Counted from the stretch's first letter, positions 10,702 through 20,937 are shown. The stretch: 64,000 nt of DNA from Ascarosepion bandense (GCA_037127315.1 JBBBDQ010000442.1:1795001-1859000); one strand, 5' to 3'. Numbers and translations are program-made. The notes: generated from the letters alone by a model not told the origin.

Positions 10702-10945
10702 ATACCCATCTCTTATCCACTTGACTCCAGTTCTTTCTACATCACCCCGTATATCTTGTTCTTTTCCTTTCTCTGCACATTCGCAACTGTCTTCACAGCC
10801 ATGTTTCCGTCCTTCTCTTGCCCTTCCTCTGACACCCACTGCAAATGGTCCGTCTTTCTCTTCACTCTTCTCTTGTCTAAACTTTTGCTTTTATGTAGCC
10901 CCCTGTGCATCACTGGTATTGCTTGGGGCGAAACGATGAAAAAAA
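10702..10945 (+). mobile_element. LINE-C-type 3' end
   Basis: A pyrimidine-rich stretch leads to TTTATGTAGCCCCCTGTGCA, a CACTGGTATTGCTTGGGGCG block and ACGATGAAAAAAAA. The intervening C-terminal coding part present in other copies (SLSHRRD...) is missing, so this copy is internally deleted relative to 43931-45017. Confidence 0.55.
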
Positions 10946-11167
10946 ATCTCTGGTTAAACCTAACTTGTATTTGTTGATGTAAAATCATATTCGAGAAAAT
11001 GTGATGACCGTCAACTTTTGGCAGGAACCTCTCATGTCGCTTTCCATCTAAGAACAAATGATAGAGAGGTGGATTTGAAATGTGAACAGAGGTGAAACTA
11101 GCAGACTAATACGAAGAGTCGTTCAAGTTCTTGCTTTTGCCGTTAGCGACTTGTTCGTGAGCTTTAA

Positions 11168-11389
11168 CCCTCTAGGGCCATTCGTATCATATTTGATACA
11201 GTATGAAAACAAGCCTTGAAAGAAATATTTTCCTGAAAAATTTTTTAAGAGAAATATTTTATAAATTTCAAATGAAAGCAGTACTGACTGCTCAGCCAAT
11301 GAATACCAAATGTTTCCTTATAGGGAAATACCAAATGTTTCCTTATAGGGAAATACTGTATCAAATATGATACGAATGGCCCTAGAGGG
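11168..11389. mobile_element. piggyBac-like MITE, copy 1
   Basis: A 222-bp element with near-perfect ~38-bp terminal inverted repeats (CCCTCTAGGGCCATTCGTAT ... ending in GGCCCTAGAGGG) flanked by TTAA on both sides (11164-11167 and 11390-11393). CCCT ends and TTAA duplications are the signature of piggyBac-superfamily elements. There is no coding capacity. The interior holds a direct repeat of CCAAATGTTTCCTTATAGGG. Confidence 0.85.
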
Positions 11390-11393
11390 TTAA

Positions 11394-11480
11394 GTAGTAA
11401 TTAGTGGGGGATCTGTTTATTACTTCATAACAACATAGAACTGATCCCCCACTTTATGACAAGTAGAAGCCTTAATCATA
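11394..11480 (-). repeat. SINE1 hairpin remnant between the MITEs
   Basis: GTGGGGGATCTGTTTATTAC pairs with AGAACTGATCCCCCACTT, then AGTAGAAGCCTTAATCAT. This is the hairpin block of the SINE1 tail, without the flanking CAGTCAGT module. Confidence 0.55.
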
Positions 11481-11492
11481 TTATATTATTAA

Positions 11493-11714
11493 CCCTCTAG
11501 GGTCATTCGTATCATATTTGATACAGTATGAAAACAAGCCTTGAAAGAAATATTTTCCTGAAAAATTTTTTAAGAGAAATATTTTATAAATTTCAAATGA
11601 AAGCAGTACTGACTGCTCAGTCAATGAATACCAAATGTTTCCTTATAGGGAAATACCAAATGTTTCCTTATAGGGAAATACTGTATCAAATATGATACGA
11701 ATGGCCCTAGAGGG
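11493..11714. mobile_element. piggyBac-like MITE, copy 2
   Basis: A second 222-bp copy in the same orientation, almost identical to copy 1 (for example GGGTC for GGGCC near the left end, TCAGTCAATG for TCAGCCAATG). It also has TTAA on both sides (11489-11492, 11715-11718). The near identity and equal length point to recent movement or local duplication. Confidence 0.85.
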
Positions 11715-11718
11715 TTAA

Positions 11719-11999
11719 CCAGGTTTAATCTGAGGGAAATAAGGCCTCGTGCCATATTGCTGAAGGGGGCTCTTTGTGATTGCGTAAGAGGGAAGTAAAG
11801 AAGTCCCGTAAAAACAAACCGTAATGTAAATCTGTTCGCTTATCAGTATTCAAGCCGTTAAATAAATGGTGTCTCTGTTTCTAACTGCTCCACGAAGTTG
11901 CTAATGATTTCTTGAAGAGAGTTATTTTTGGCTTAACTACATTCACCATTGTAGTTAAATTAGTCAGGACAGATAGTGAACATCTAAATAGACTCTTGC

Positions 12000-12000
<1 letters not shown>
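11719..12000. other. No feature seen
   Basis: Unique-looking sequence with no open frame of note and no resemblance to the families named here. Confidence 0.4.
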
Positions 12001-12059
<59 letters not shown>

Positions 12060-12078
12060 GAATAGATAGAACAGACTG

Positions 12079-12135
<57 letters not shown>

Positions 12136-12146
12136 TGGATTAACTG

Positions 12147-12199
<53 letters not shown>

Positions 12200-12240
12200 T
12201 ATGAACAGACTGAGATAGATAGATAGATATGAACAGACTG

Positions 12241-12284
<44 letters not shown>

Positions 12285-12300
12285 GAATAGACTGAGATTC

Positions 12301-12353
<53 letters not shown>

Positions 12354-12394
12354 TGAATAGACTGAGATTCAGATAGATAGATAGATAGATAGAT

Positions 12395-12437
<43 letters not shown>

Positions 12438-12438
12438 A
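12000..12438. repeat. (GATA)n array with spacers, then (AAAG)n
   Basis: Blocks of GATA are separated by spacers such as ATGAACAGACTGA and ATGAATAGACTGAGATTC. The array changes to AAAG at about 12397. The same spacer family recurs at 19.07-19.6 kb. Confidence 0.9.
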
Positions 12439-12629
12439 GTGGGCATGGAGGTCAAAACCTAGCGGCGTCAGTCTGTTTTATGGTTGATTGCGTTTAAGAA
12501 TGAAATCGACTGCTGCTGCTGGGTGTTGACCTCAGTGTTCACTTTTATATATTATATTTAGATATGCCTTATCTCTGATATTGAGTTCTCTAACCCATAA
12601 ATATAGCATAAATCTTAAAACTATATTCT

Positions 12630-12685
<56 letters not shown>

Positions 12686-12689
12686 TATA

Positions 12690-12908
12690 TATATACGCAC
12701 CGTTCATTCAGTAATGAATTAAAACACTCTCACTACTGGCGTCTTAATACAGGGTATATTAGACGCTAAAAGTGTGCCTCCTTCTACCGAGTGCCCATAG
12801 CTCAGAGGTAGAATCGCCGACTGAGCTATGGGTCGGATTTCAATCCCGGATAAAAAGCAATCGAATCTCAAACCGTACAGATGAGCTGTGATACAGATCT
12901 ATCTGCGG

Positions 12909-12912
<4 letters not shown>
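12690..12912 (+). mobile_element. SINE2 copy
   Basis: Begins after an (AT)n tract (12634-12682) with CGTTCATTCAGTAATGAATT. The internal tRNA-like part has a CCCATAGCTCAGAGGTAGAA A-box region and GGATTTCAATCC as B box. It ends GATGAGCTGTGATACAG and CTGCGGATG, followed by (TC)n at 12911-12942 and (AT)n. The segment after the A box has a local rearrangement (GACTGAGCTATGGGTC). Confidence 0.65.
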
Positions 12913-12975
<63 letters not shown>

Positions 12976-12978
<3 letters not shown>

Positions 12979-13136
12979 TTCTTAGAAAAATGCTCGTTGA
13001 TAACACATACATACTTAAACAAGAAAATAATAAACAGAAACTCAAAATACTGGAAGCAATCTACATTAAACAATTTAAACCTGGTTTGAATATGATCAAT
13101 TTTGATATTTCCAACAACGTACTCAAATGCCTGTAA
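12976..13136 (+). pseudogene. Penelope-like element, C-terminal end of ORF
   Basis: Encodes LLRKMLVDNTYILKQENNKQ, a KLKILEAIYIKQFKPGLNMI block and ends NVLKCL before TAA at 13134-13136. It matches the last part of the GIY-YIG domain of the minus-strand copy at 13899-14219. Its 5' part is replaced by (TC)n(AT)n at 12911-12975, so this copy is strongly truncated. Confidence 0.7.
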
Positions 13137-13451
13137 TCGGATCAGGGACCACAACGCCACCATTTTGTCACTGTCTGCGGCCATCCGCCACGGTAGGGAT
13201 GGACTTGTCTCTTCAATTTAATTCTCTTTATTGTTAATAACTTAAATGTTCTATGTTTATTGTGTGTTAATATTTATTCTTTGATGATGGCTTATGTGAG
13301 CCGAAAGCTTAGACCCGATAAAAAAATCAACAATTACTGTGATTTTTTGTTGTCTTTCAACGATATCATCATCAAGTATATCAGACGGTACGAACGGATC
13401 CTACACAAAATTAATAGACAAAACTTGTCTATATCATTCAATGAAACCTGC

Positions 13452-13454
<3 letters not shown>
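13137..13454 (+). mobile_element. Penelope-like 3' untranslated region, plus copy
   Basis: Follows the stop codon and ends at CAATGAAACCTGC, where (AT)n begins. At 13281-13306 it carries TTGATGATGGCTTATGTGAG followed by CCGAAA, a short hairpin (GGCT/AGCC) between a TGATGA and a GAAA. The stretch 13283-13454 is the left arm of a palindrome with 13490-13668. Confidence 0.65.
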
Positions 13455-13489
<35 letters not shown>

Positions 13490-13491
<2 letters not shown>

Positions 13492-13898
13492 GTTTCATTG
13501 AATAATATAGACAAGTTCTGTCTATTTATTTTGTGTAAGATCCGTTCGTATGATCTGATTAGCTTGATTGTGTTGTCATGGAAAGACGACAAGAAATCGC
13601 AATAATTGTTGATTTTTTATCAGGTCTGAACTTTCGGCTTACATAAGCCATTATCAAAGGATGAACATTTAATGTTCAGTGAACATAGAACATTTAAATT
13701 ATTATTAACAGAGTGGAGTTATACAGAGAAAATTAGACAGGTCCATTTTTTGTGTCGCACATGGCTGTAGGCCGAGAAGGAATGGTGGTAGTGGGTTTTT
13801 TGTTCAATTGAGTGTATAGTGGCATGAGGGATTGGTCTGGGAACTGCTGCTACTATGGTGTAGGGGGTAAGTATAATAACTGTGACCTCTCCCGTCGA
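13490..13898 (-). mobile_element. Penelope-like 3' untranslated region, minus copy
   Basis: Inverted counterpart of 13137-13454. The two 3' ends point at each other across a short (AT)n hinge at 13456-13488. The hairpin motif is conserved (minus strand TTTGATAATGGCTTATG then AAGCCGAAAG, 13631-13658) with compensating small differences. Confidence 0.65.
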
Positions 13899-14403
13899 TT
13901 ATAGGCATTGAAGTATGTTAGGAGAGGTGTCGAAATTTATTCTATTTAGGCTAGGCTTAAACAGTTTGATGTAGATAGCTTCTAGAATTTTAAGTTTTCG
14001 TTTATTATTTTCTTGTCTAAGTATATGCGTATTTTCAACAAGTGTTTTCCTAAGAAGTGTGTGTTGATAGCCGTGGTGTTTTAAATGTCGGAATATGTTA
14101 GAATTTTCATTTAAGTGCAATGTAAGTCTCCGCGAAAGCGAGTTAGTAGTATGTCCAATGTAGGTATTATTTAGTTTGTTAGAGATACATCCTCGAAAGG
14201 GGCATTTAAATTTATACACTAAATTGTTTTTTTTGCAAATCGCTAACGGTGGGGGAGGAGTCGTTTCGGACGATTGAGTAGGATGTTGTGGATTTAGCGT
14301 AGTATATGATAAATTTAATTCTTTTGTTGGGGTCTGTCGGAGAGATATTAGTGTTTATGAGTTTTTTTAGGATATTTTCATCTAGTTGGTAGTTGGTGTG
14401 CAT
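13899..14403 (-). pseudogene. Penelope-like element, GIY-YIG endonuclease region
   Basis: The minus strand encodes VSDLQKKQFSV then, in a shifted frame, YKFKCPFRGC, NTYIGHTTNSLSRRLTLHLN, a LKHHGYQHTLLRKTLVENTH stretch and a C-terminal LEAIYIKLFKPSLNRINF before the stop at 13899. CPFRGC is the Cys pair that precedes the GIY-YIG core in Penelope elements, and NTYIGHTTNSLSRR holds the YIG half and the following arginine. A frame change near 14212-14219 and the separation from the RT part make it a pseudogene. Confidence 0.8.
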
Positions 14404-14732
14404 TTGGCTACGATATAAGAGAGTGATATGTTTGGGGTTGTTTGGGCTATTACCATGTGTTGTTTTTTTGTTTTTTTCGTGTTCAGGTTTGTAAGGAGAT
14501 GTATTTGTTCATCAACTATGTAGTTAGGAAAATTATTGTTGATGAGTGTCTGTTTTATATTTTTTTAGTTCACTGTGGAAGATGTGTTTTGTAGACGAGT
14601 TGGTTTTTGCTCGATGTAGTAGATTTTTTATGATTGCTAATTTGTAATAGTGGGGGCATTCGCTAATATAATTAAGTGTGGAGGGATTTTTGTTGGTTTT
14701 TTTTTTTAATTTATAACTAAATTCACTATACA
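14404..14732 (-). pseudogene. Penelope-like element, RT C-terminal and linker part
   Basis: The minus strand between 14732 and 14533 encodes NPSTLNYISECPHYYKLAII followed by KNLLHRAKTNSS and FHSELKKYKTD. HRA with an upstream hydrophobic-basic stretch is the conserved region after the palm in Penelope RTs. 14404-14532 continues the linker with stops and frame changes. The catalytic palm itself (YxDD) is not present in the window. Confidence 0.65.
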
Positions 14733-15020
14733 ATGGCACGATCACTCTCCCCAATAATCTCGATAAATTCATCAACCTTTCCAGCCACTAAACACCAAAA
14801 AGAACTACTCAACCTCGGTCCTAACTGCCATATATACCGTAAGTACAACCAGCTCACTAAAAAAATTGAAATTGAAACACTCTATCAAAGCATCACTAAA
14901 CTACAAGACGAAAAACTTATAACAACTAAACCCAAACTAAAAGACCTACTTAAGGCCGAGGCACTCAAGGATCGCCATGATAAAAGCGAATTAGCCAACC
15001 CTTCTACAATACTTTTTTGA
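14733..15020 (+). pseudogene. Penelope-like N-terminal region, inverted relative to its C-terminal part
   Basis: The plus strand encodes KELLNLGPNCHIYRKYNQLT followed by KKIEIETLYQSITKLQDEKL and LLKAEALKDRHDKSELANPS. The LLNLG(P/L)N motif and the following helical region resemble the segment ahead of the RT in Penelope-like elements. It lies head-to-head with the minus-strand C-terminal part; the palm between them is missing. The methionine at 14733 is probably not the native start. Confidence 0.6.
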
Positions 15021-15209
15021 CAAGAGCAACGGTTTTTCATTCCCAGTGAGCTTTCTGCGTGACATGACACTAAGGTTTTTTCTAAGTTCACGCGCATAAA
15101 TTTGACAACAAAACTTCAGTCAACATCAACAAGAAAATCGAAATCCATAAAAATCTTTATATCAGTATCACAGTAGTCATACTTGGTCACGAATGAACTT
15201 CCACTATAC
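15021..15209. other. No feature seen
   Basis: AT-rich sequence between the Penelope piece and SINE2. The plus strand may hold a few more decayed codons of the Penelope N-terminal part, but I cannot align them. Confidence 0.3.
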
Positions 15210-15440
15210 ATATATAGTCATCTCCAGACAGATCTGTTTCGCTGTATTACAGCTCATCAGTACGTTAAGACATCCGATTGCTTTTTACCCAGGATTGAAA
15301 CCCGACCGAATTGGCGTCAGTCTGAGATTCTACCTCTGAGATATGGGCGCTCGGTAGAAGGAGGCAGACTTTTAGCGTGTCGCATACCATGTATACACAC
15401 GCCATCAGTTAGAGTGTTCTAATTCATTATAAATATATAA
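15210..15440 (-). mobile_element. SINE2 copy
   Basis: Minus-strand copy: the tail (CATCTCCAGACAGATCTG) is at the left, the B-box region GATTGAAACCCGACCGAATT near 15292, the A-box region complement TCTACCTCTGAGATATGGGC near 15330, and the 5' end GTTCTAATTCATTA near 15420. It is not bounded by long (AT)n here, unlike most copies. Confidence 0.6.
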
Positions 15441-15689
15441 CAAGGCAGCAAACTTAAAAAACAAACTCTAGGTAAAAAAATTGAAAACTGCCATCATGAA
15501 ATTTTTAATTGAGGTTGTTAAATATTAGTGATGCGAACAGGCTACAATAACAATAAAATCTAAAATCTCGCTCACGGAGTACCTTGAATTAAAAGAGAAC
15601 CAGGAGAAACAAAATTTTGTGTTTCTAGGTACGTAAATATTACAGGAAATTAAATCTTTGTTTCATAATTGTTACCTTTGATATCATAA
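15441..15689. other. No feature seen
   Basis: AT-rich, no family recognised, no open frame of interest. Confidence 0.4.
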
Positions 15690-16452
15690 CTTGCATGGGC
15701 GATCATGTCTCGAAAGAGACATGACTGACTGGGCAGAAGATTTTCTATTCTGCTCTTTAAACTATAGCTGAAGGGAGAAGAGACGGATTGTATTAATAAG
15801 TAGTAATTAGTGGAGGATCAGTTTATTACTTCACAACAATAGAAAACTGATCCCCCACTTTTTACCTAGTAGAAGCTTTACTTATGTTTCCAACTATTAT
15901 CTTAATTCAGTCAGTTAAGTGCCATACGTGATACATGCATGGGCGATCATGTCTCGAAAGAGACATGACTGACTGGGCAGAAGATTTTCTATCCTGCACT
16001 TTAAACTATAACTGAAGAGAGAAGAGACGGATTGCATTAATAAGTAGTAATTATTCGGGGATCAGTTTACTAACTTTATAACAATAGAAAACTGATCCCC
16101 CACTTTTTGCCCAGTAGAAGCTTTACTTATGTTTACAACTATTATTTTCATTCAGTCAGTTAAGTGTCATACGTGATACTCGTTTTGGGCGATCATGTCT
16201 CTTTCGAGACATGACTGACTGGGCAGAAGATTATCATAGGTAGGTTGTCATTGCTTTCTGTGGTAGACTGGTTGCCTGCAAAGGCTATAGAACCTAATCT
16301 GTTCTGTTATTTAACCATAACTGGAGGAAAGAGACGGATTAACACCTTTCCCAAGGGTATTTGCGCGTATGTGAATGCAAGGAATTCAACTGGAATTCGA
16401 ACTCGGCACCCCGATGTGTCGTTCCAAGCAGATATCTACTGCACCACTACGA
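15690..16452 (-). mobile_element. SINE1 with three 3' modules
   Basis: Modules (GGGCGATCATGTCTC ... GACTGACTGGGCAGAAGATT) lie at about 15697, 15949 and 16187. The two spacers each hold a hairpin (GGATCAGTTTA... / ...ACTGATCCCCCACTT). The body leads to a head ending at 16452 with B-box complement GGAATTCGAACTC at 16392. In the module at 16187 the loop reads CTCTTTCGAG, the reverse of the other two (CTCGAAAGAG). Confidence 0.65.
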
Positions 16453-16752
16453 AAGACTCCCATTTTGATAACTTCAAAAATGGCGCGTTAAAATTCCAAC
16501 GGTTATTGAAATTATTGAACAGATGATGTGTGACTATTTAATTGAAAAAAAGACACTGTAAAAGTAAAAGTTACTTACTTAGTCACTGTTGACTTCTGCC
16601 ACCTTCAGAATTCTACCTCGCCTCATGTGCTTATAGATATAAAGATGACAACATTTTTGGAACTTACTTTCCAAAATATGTTTCTGAAAGATGTTGCTGG
16701 GTGTCAGTTATACCAGCAAATTTTTATCAGTAATTTTGCATGCCATTGTTGA
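16453..16752. other. No feature seen
   Basis: No family recognised apart from a short (AT)n at 16753-16771 at its right end. Confidence 0.4.
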
Positions 16753-16816
16753 TATATATATATATATATAACGGAAATTAACGAAACTTGGTTTTAAGCA
16801 ACCGACAATTTGTAAT

Positions 16817-17286
16817 GAATTATTTTGAACATTATTTTTACCGATACTCGTATTTAAGTAGATATTCTGTTTTTAATTAAACAGTATTTTATATTTATAT
16901 CTACCGGCCTGATTATTTCACGATAAATTTTTATGACGAAAATGTGTGCTATCCAGCAGGATTCGAACCTGCGACCCCTATTTACATAGGGGAAGCTACC
17001 ATTTGATCTGGTACTGTCTTAACCACTCGACCATGAATAGCCTCTTGATCAGACGAGATTTTTATCATGCTTATATAACACAATTTTCGATCTATCGTAA
17101 GCAAACCATATCTGCTCTGTAATGTATCCAGGTTCGAATCCTGCTGGATAGCACACGTTTTCGTCATAAAAATCTATCGTGAAATAATCAGGCCGGTAGA
17201 TATAAATATAAAATACTGTTTAATTAAAAACAGAATATCTACTTAAATACGAGTATCGGTAAAAATAATGTTCAAAATAATTAATT
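16817..17286. repeat. Foldback (inverted repeat) SINE3 element
   Basis: Arms of about 155 bp (16817-16973 and 17129-17286) are near-perfect reverse complements. Landmarks: GTTCAAAATAATT, AGGCCGGTAGATATAAATAT and GCTGGATAGCACAC. The ~155-bp loop holds the first half of the tRNA-like head that belongs to the left arm. The right arm has only the T-arm half of a head. Two incomplete or overlapping SINE3 insertions in opposite orientation, or a snap-back during reverse transcription, would give this. Confidence 0.8.
16951..17044 (-). tRNA. tRNA-like sequence, type II (Leu/Ser-like), SINE head
   Basis: The minus strand can be folded into a cloverleaf: acceptor halves GCTATTC / GGATAGC pair over 7 bp; D region GGTCGAGTGGTTAAG; anticodon stem TACCA/TGGTA around GATCAAA; long variable arm CCCCTAT/ATAGGGG; T arm GCAGG-TTCGAAT-CCTGC with a perfect stem. 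Odd points are an A where the invariant U33 should be and one extra T between the T stem and the acceptor. These flaws and its place in a repeat make a SINE head more likely than a working tRNA gene. Confidence 0.45.

Positions 17287-17295
<9 letters not shown>

Positions 17296-17354
<59 letters not shown>
17296..17354. repeat. (AT)n tract
   Basis: A pure dinucleotide run after a short (AC)n stretch, immediately right of the foldback element. Confidence 0.9.
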
Positions 17355-17358
<4 letters not shown>

Positions 17359-17640
17359 GGCACTAAAATCAACAATTACCCCCCGCAAAAAAAAAACGTC
17401 CTTCCATTCAATTTAAATTTGTTTCTTTGAAAGTATCTACCTAAAAGGGTTTTTCTGTTATGTAGTTTTATAGCTGGTTGCTTATCTATTCTTTTTCTAG
17501 TAGTAGTGGGATTCCGTTCTAGTGAAGAGTAGTTGTAAATTTTTGGAGCTTAACGGAATTTGGCCTTGTGGTAGATAGCCCACTATGAGCCAAAAATGTT
17601 TATAAAATCAAGAAAGGCAATTTGGGTATAAAATAACATT
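17355..17640. other. No feature seen
   Basis: No coding or repeat family recognised. Confidence 0.4.
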
Positions 17641-18224
17641 TATATATATATATACACATATCAATTAATGTTTTACAATTAAAGCAATACTTGAAATAAA
17701 GTTAGGTTAGAATGTTCATGGCAAATAATGAGCTGAAAGAGATAAAAGGCTTAGGAATGTGAGGAGCGGAGGTATGTGAGGAATGTCTTTGAAGTAGTCG
17801 CTCCTGAGGTCAGTACGTACATTTGAGACAGGGAAGAAGTGATGATAGATGAAAGGAGGCGAATGCAGTAGCCGCTCGACTTAAGTCAAGGGGATATTAA
17901 TTACATTCTTCTCCTTGGTCTCTGCCCGTCTGTCTGTCTGTCTGCTGGGGTCTTGCCTGTATCCGCTTTTTATATCTGCTTTTTGGATCAAAACAGCTCG
18001 TTTTGAATTTCATATTTGTATTTGATTCTGGGCTTCCCATTGGCTGCTAAATAAAATTCGCGTAGGCTCGCGAAATGGAAATTTGAGATTTGGTTAATTT
18101 TTATTTTTCAAACAGAACATCTGCGCGAATACACCTGCGCAGCGACGATTTTTGTTCATTAGCTTTCTGGTTGTTATTGATCAAACATCCGGTCCCTCGC
18201 TTTTGCTCGGTCGGTATCACCACA
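17641..18224 (-). mobile_element. Solo LTR-like copy (inverted relative of 53.56-54.14 kb)
   Basis: The minus strand starts TGTGGTGATACCGACC at 18224 and aligns along its length with 53564-54130: GGACCGGATGTTTGATC, CCAATGGGAAGCCCAGAATC, a TATAAAAAGCGG promoter-like box (minus strand, about 17962-17974), CTGACCTCAGGAGCGAC and finally AATTGTAAAACATTAATTG. Homology stops sharply at 18224. Its 3' end runs into a short (AT)n at 17640 and the terminal CACCACA is lost. Confidence 0.6.
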
Positions 18225-18890
18225 GTTTAAGCTGTATCACGAAAACACACATACTGACAAGTTTAGAGTTTTAGTATTACTATTTTAGAATTTAATATAT
18301 TTGTGGACACTGACATGTAGATTTTTTTTTATTTCACTGAGTAGCTTCCCCTAAACTTACTGAATTTACAGTACGTCTGGTTTCGTAATAAACAACTTAC
18401 GACACAGCATTTTTTTTAACAACAGGAAAAATAAATGATTTAAATATTAGAATTTATTTTTATTCTGTAATTCATTTCTCATCAGGAAAAAAATAAAATT
18501 GAGTTCGTTCAATTTGTATAGAGACCCTTGGGTACTTTTTTCCCCTGAAAGTTAAAGTTCGTTCTTAAAATACCATAATTCATTTTTTACACTTACATCA
18601 GTCAGTCATTACTGAGTCCAGGGTCGTAGCTGATGCTAAAAAAACACCGGGCACAGAGAACATTGCCCGGATATATTAGTTGACAATGTGATGACGTCAT
18701 CAGTGTCATCCGTTTCCAGAAACTATGATTTTTGCGGATTTTTTCGGCTATTCCAATGGAAATTAGGCACAGAACGTGAACGAAAGCAGGAAATCGGGTT
18801 CGGACTTTCTGAGTATAACCAGTCTTTTCTCCCAAAATTAACAAATAAACAAACAGATTTTTACTGCGTTCATTCGGATGTTTTCTTCGT
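18225..18890. other. No gene seen
   Basis: AT-rich sequence with no recognised family. An open frame on either strand at 18.6-19.0 kb depends on the CTTT repeat and is not convincing. Confidence 0.4.
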
Positions 18891-18893
18891 TTT

Positions 18894-18935
<42 letters not shown>

Positions 18936-19019
18936 TTCCTTCCTTCCTGAATTGTTATGTTTGATCTCAGTGAATTTTTGTCAGTTCTTTCGATATGATA
19001 GATAGACATGAGCACGCTG

Positions 19020-19059
<40 letters not shown>

Positions 19060-19097
19060 CTGAAGAGACTAAGATAGATAGATAGATAGATAGGATG

Positions 19098-19133
<36 letters not shown>

Positions 19134-19179
19134 TGAATAGACTGAGATAGATAGATAGATAGATAGATATGAAGAGACT

Positions 19180-19221
<42 letters not shown>

Positions 19222-19232
19222 TGAATAGACTG

Positions 19233-19269
<37 letters not shown>

Positions 19270-19280
19270 TAGAAGAGACT

Positions 19281-19322
<42 letters not shown>

Positions 19323-19333
19323 TGAATAGACTG

Positions 19334-19398
<65 letters not shown>

Positions 19399-19425
19399 TG
19401 AATAGACTGAGATAGACAGACAGAC

Positions 19426-19478
<53 letters not shown>

Positions 19479-19489
19479 TGAATAGACTG

Positions 19490-19532
<43 letters not shown>

Positions 19533-19540
19533 ATAGACTG

Positions 19541-19585
<45 letters not shown>

Positions 19586-19600
19586 TGAAGAGACTAAGAC

Positions 19601-19655
<55 letters not shown>
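18891..19655. repeat. (CTTT)n then a long (GATA)n array with alternating spacers
   Basis: (CTTT)n at 18891-18940 and (CCTT)n, then GATA blocks from 19018 to 19655. The blocks are split by two spacer types, ATGAATAGACTGA and ATGAAGAGACTAA, which alternate over much of the array. A 160-codon minus-strand frame across it is translated microsatellite (repeated SIYL). Confidence 0.9.
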
Positions 19656-19656
<1 letters not shown>

Positions 19657-20089
19657 GCATGTGTTAATGAGGTCCTGACATTTAATGTCTTATCGTCTCA
19701 CATTCCTTCCCCTCTGATGATAATCCACTGTGTCAGTGTTGACAGAAATGACAAGCCATGAAGCCGACGTAGTGCACTGCCTGATATATCTTTCATGAAG
19801 GCCATAAACGGAACTCTGAAATAAATTCGTCTCGGCGATTATGACCTTCACACTAATTTCCTTTCCTCGCAAAAGTAGCAGTCATGCATAGGAAGAAATC
19901 CTCTTCGAGCTGTAATCATCCTCGGCTCGCTTCTCTTGGGAGAAGCAGGTTGCGATGGATGAATTCTTGTTTAAATGAAGCGAAAATGAAAATGAAAATG
20001 ACACTGACATCTCATTTTAACAGATATATTTACCAAAACACACAAAAATATCTTGAAATAACTAAAGAGTGAATTCATTCAATAAAATC
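19656..20089. other. No feature seen
   Basis: Apparently unique sequence. No convincing frame, no repeat family recognised. Confidence 0.4.
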
Positions 20090-20215
20090 ACGATTGGCTT
20101 CAACCACGGCCTCTAAACGACTTAGGAATTTCCTGCAACACTTCTGGACGCTTACCATGTTTAAGTTGGTGAATGCTGCCATAAGCCTTGCCCTTAGCTC
20201 CTTTTTATGCTACAA
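20090..20215 (-). pseudogene. DNA transposase C-terminal remnant
   Basis: The minus strand reads RLMAAFTNLNMVSVQKCCRK followed by FLSRLEAVVEANRDFIE and a stop. A short basic/aromatic tail of the type RLEAVVEANGDF is what I associate with Tc1/mariner-like transposase C-termini. Only about 40 codons remain. The Tc1-like terminal sequence at 20566-20610 lies beyond a SINE2 and a long (AT)n. The assignment is by memory of the family and is tentative. Confidence 0.4.
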
Positions 20216-20240
20216 AGAATATTTTGTTGATCTCTTACCC

Positions 20241-20545
<305 letters not shown>

Positions 20546-20565
20546 ATATAGTTACATACATACAC

Positions 20566-20612
20566 GGCCGGCCATAATTATTAGGACACCCCAGTTTTTT
20601 TAAAAGAAATTA
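20566..20612. repeat. Tc1/mariner-like terminal sequence
   Basis: GGCCGGCCATAATTATTAGG then ACACCCCAGTTTTTTT has the look of a Tc1-like terminal inverted repeat (C-rich start, ATTATTAGGACACC core). No matching partner was found within the next kilobase. It may be the end of the element whose transposase remnant lies at 20090-20215. Confidence 0.35.
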
Positions 20613-20937
20613 TGTTACTATTTTTACTATTTATTGCTAAGCAGATAATTCTAAATGAAAATAGAATGGTTCTTTTGTTATTATTACTTTGCAAAATTTT
20701 ACAAGGCAAGGAAGCAAAGATGAACTCGTCCGAATCATGTGATATGGAATATATATGATGTGAAATAGATATAAACAGACTGCGATGCATACCTGACCAC
20801 CATTTACTGCTGTCACCTTCAAAATACCTCCCTACTGAGATGATATCGCCATTGCAGAAATTTTTAGAACTCATTTTCTAGAAGACCTTTCATACAGGTG
20901 TTGCAGACATCTCAATGAATGGTACAACACTTGATCC

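Noticed and set aside
19178..19660. 160-codon frame of repeated SIYL on the minus strand (and similar at 8078-8354)
   Set aside because: It is the translation of a GATA/ATCT microsatellite, with no unique sequence, start context or domain.
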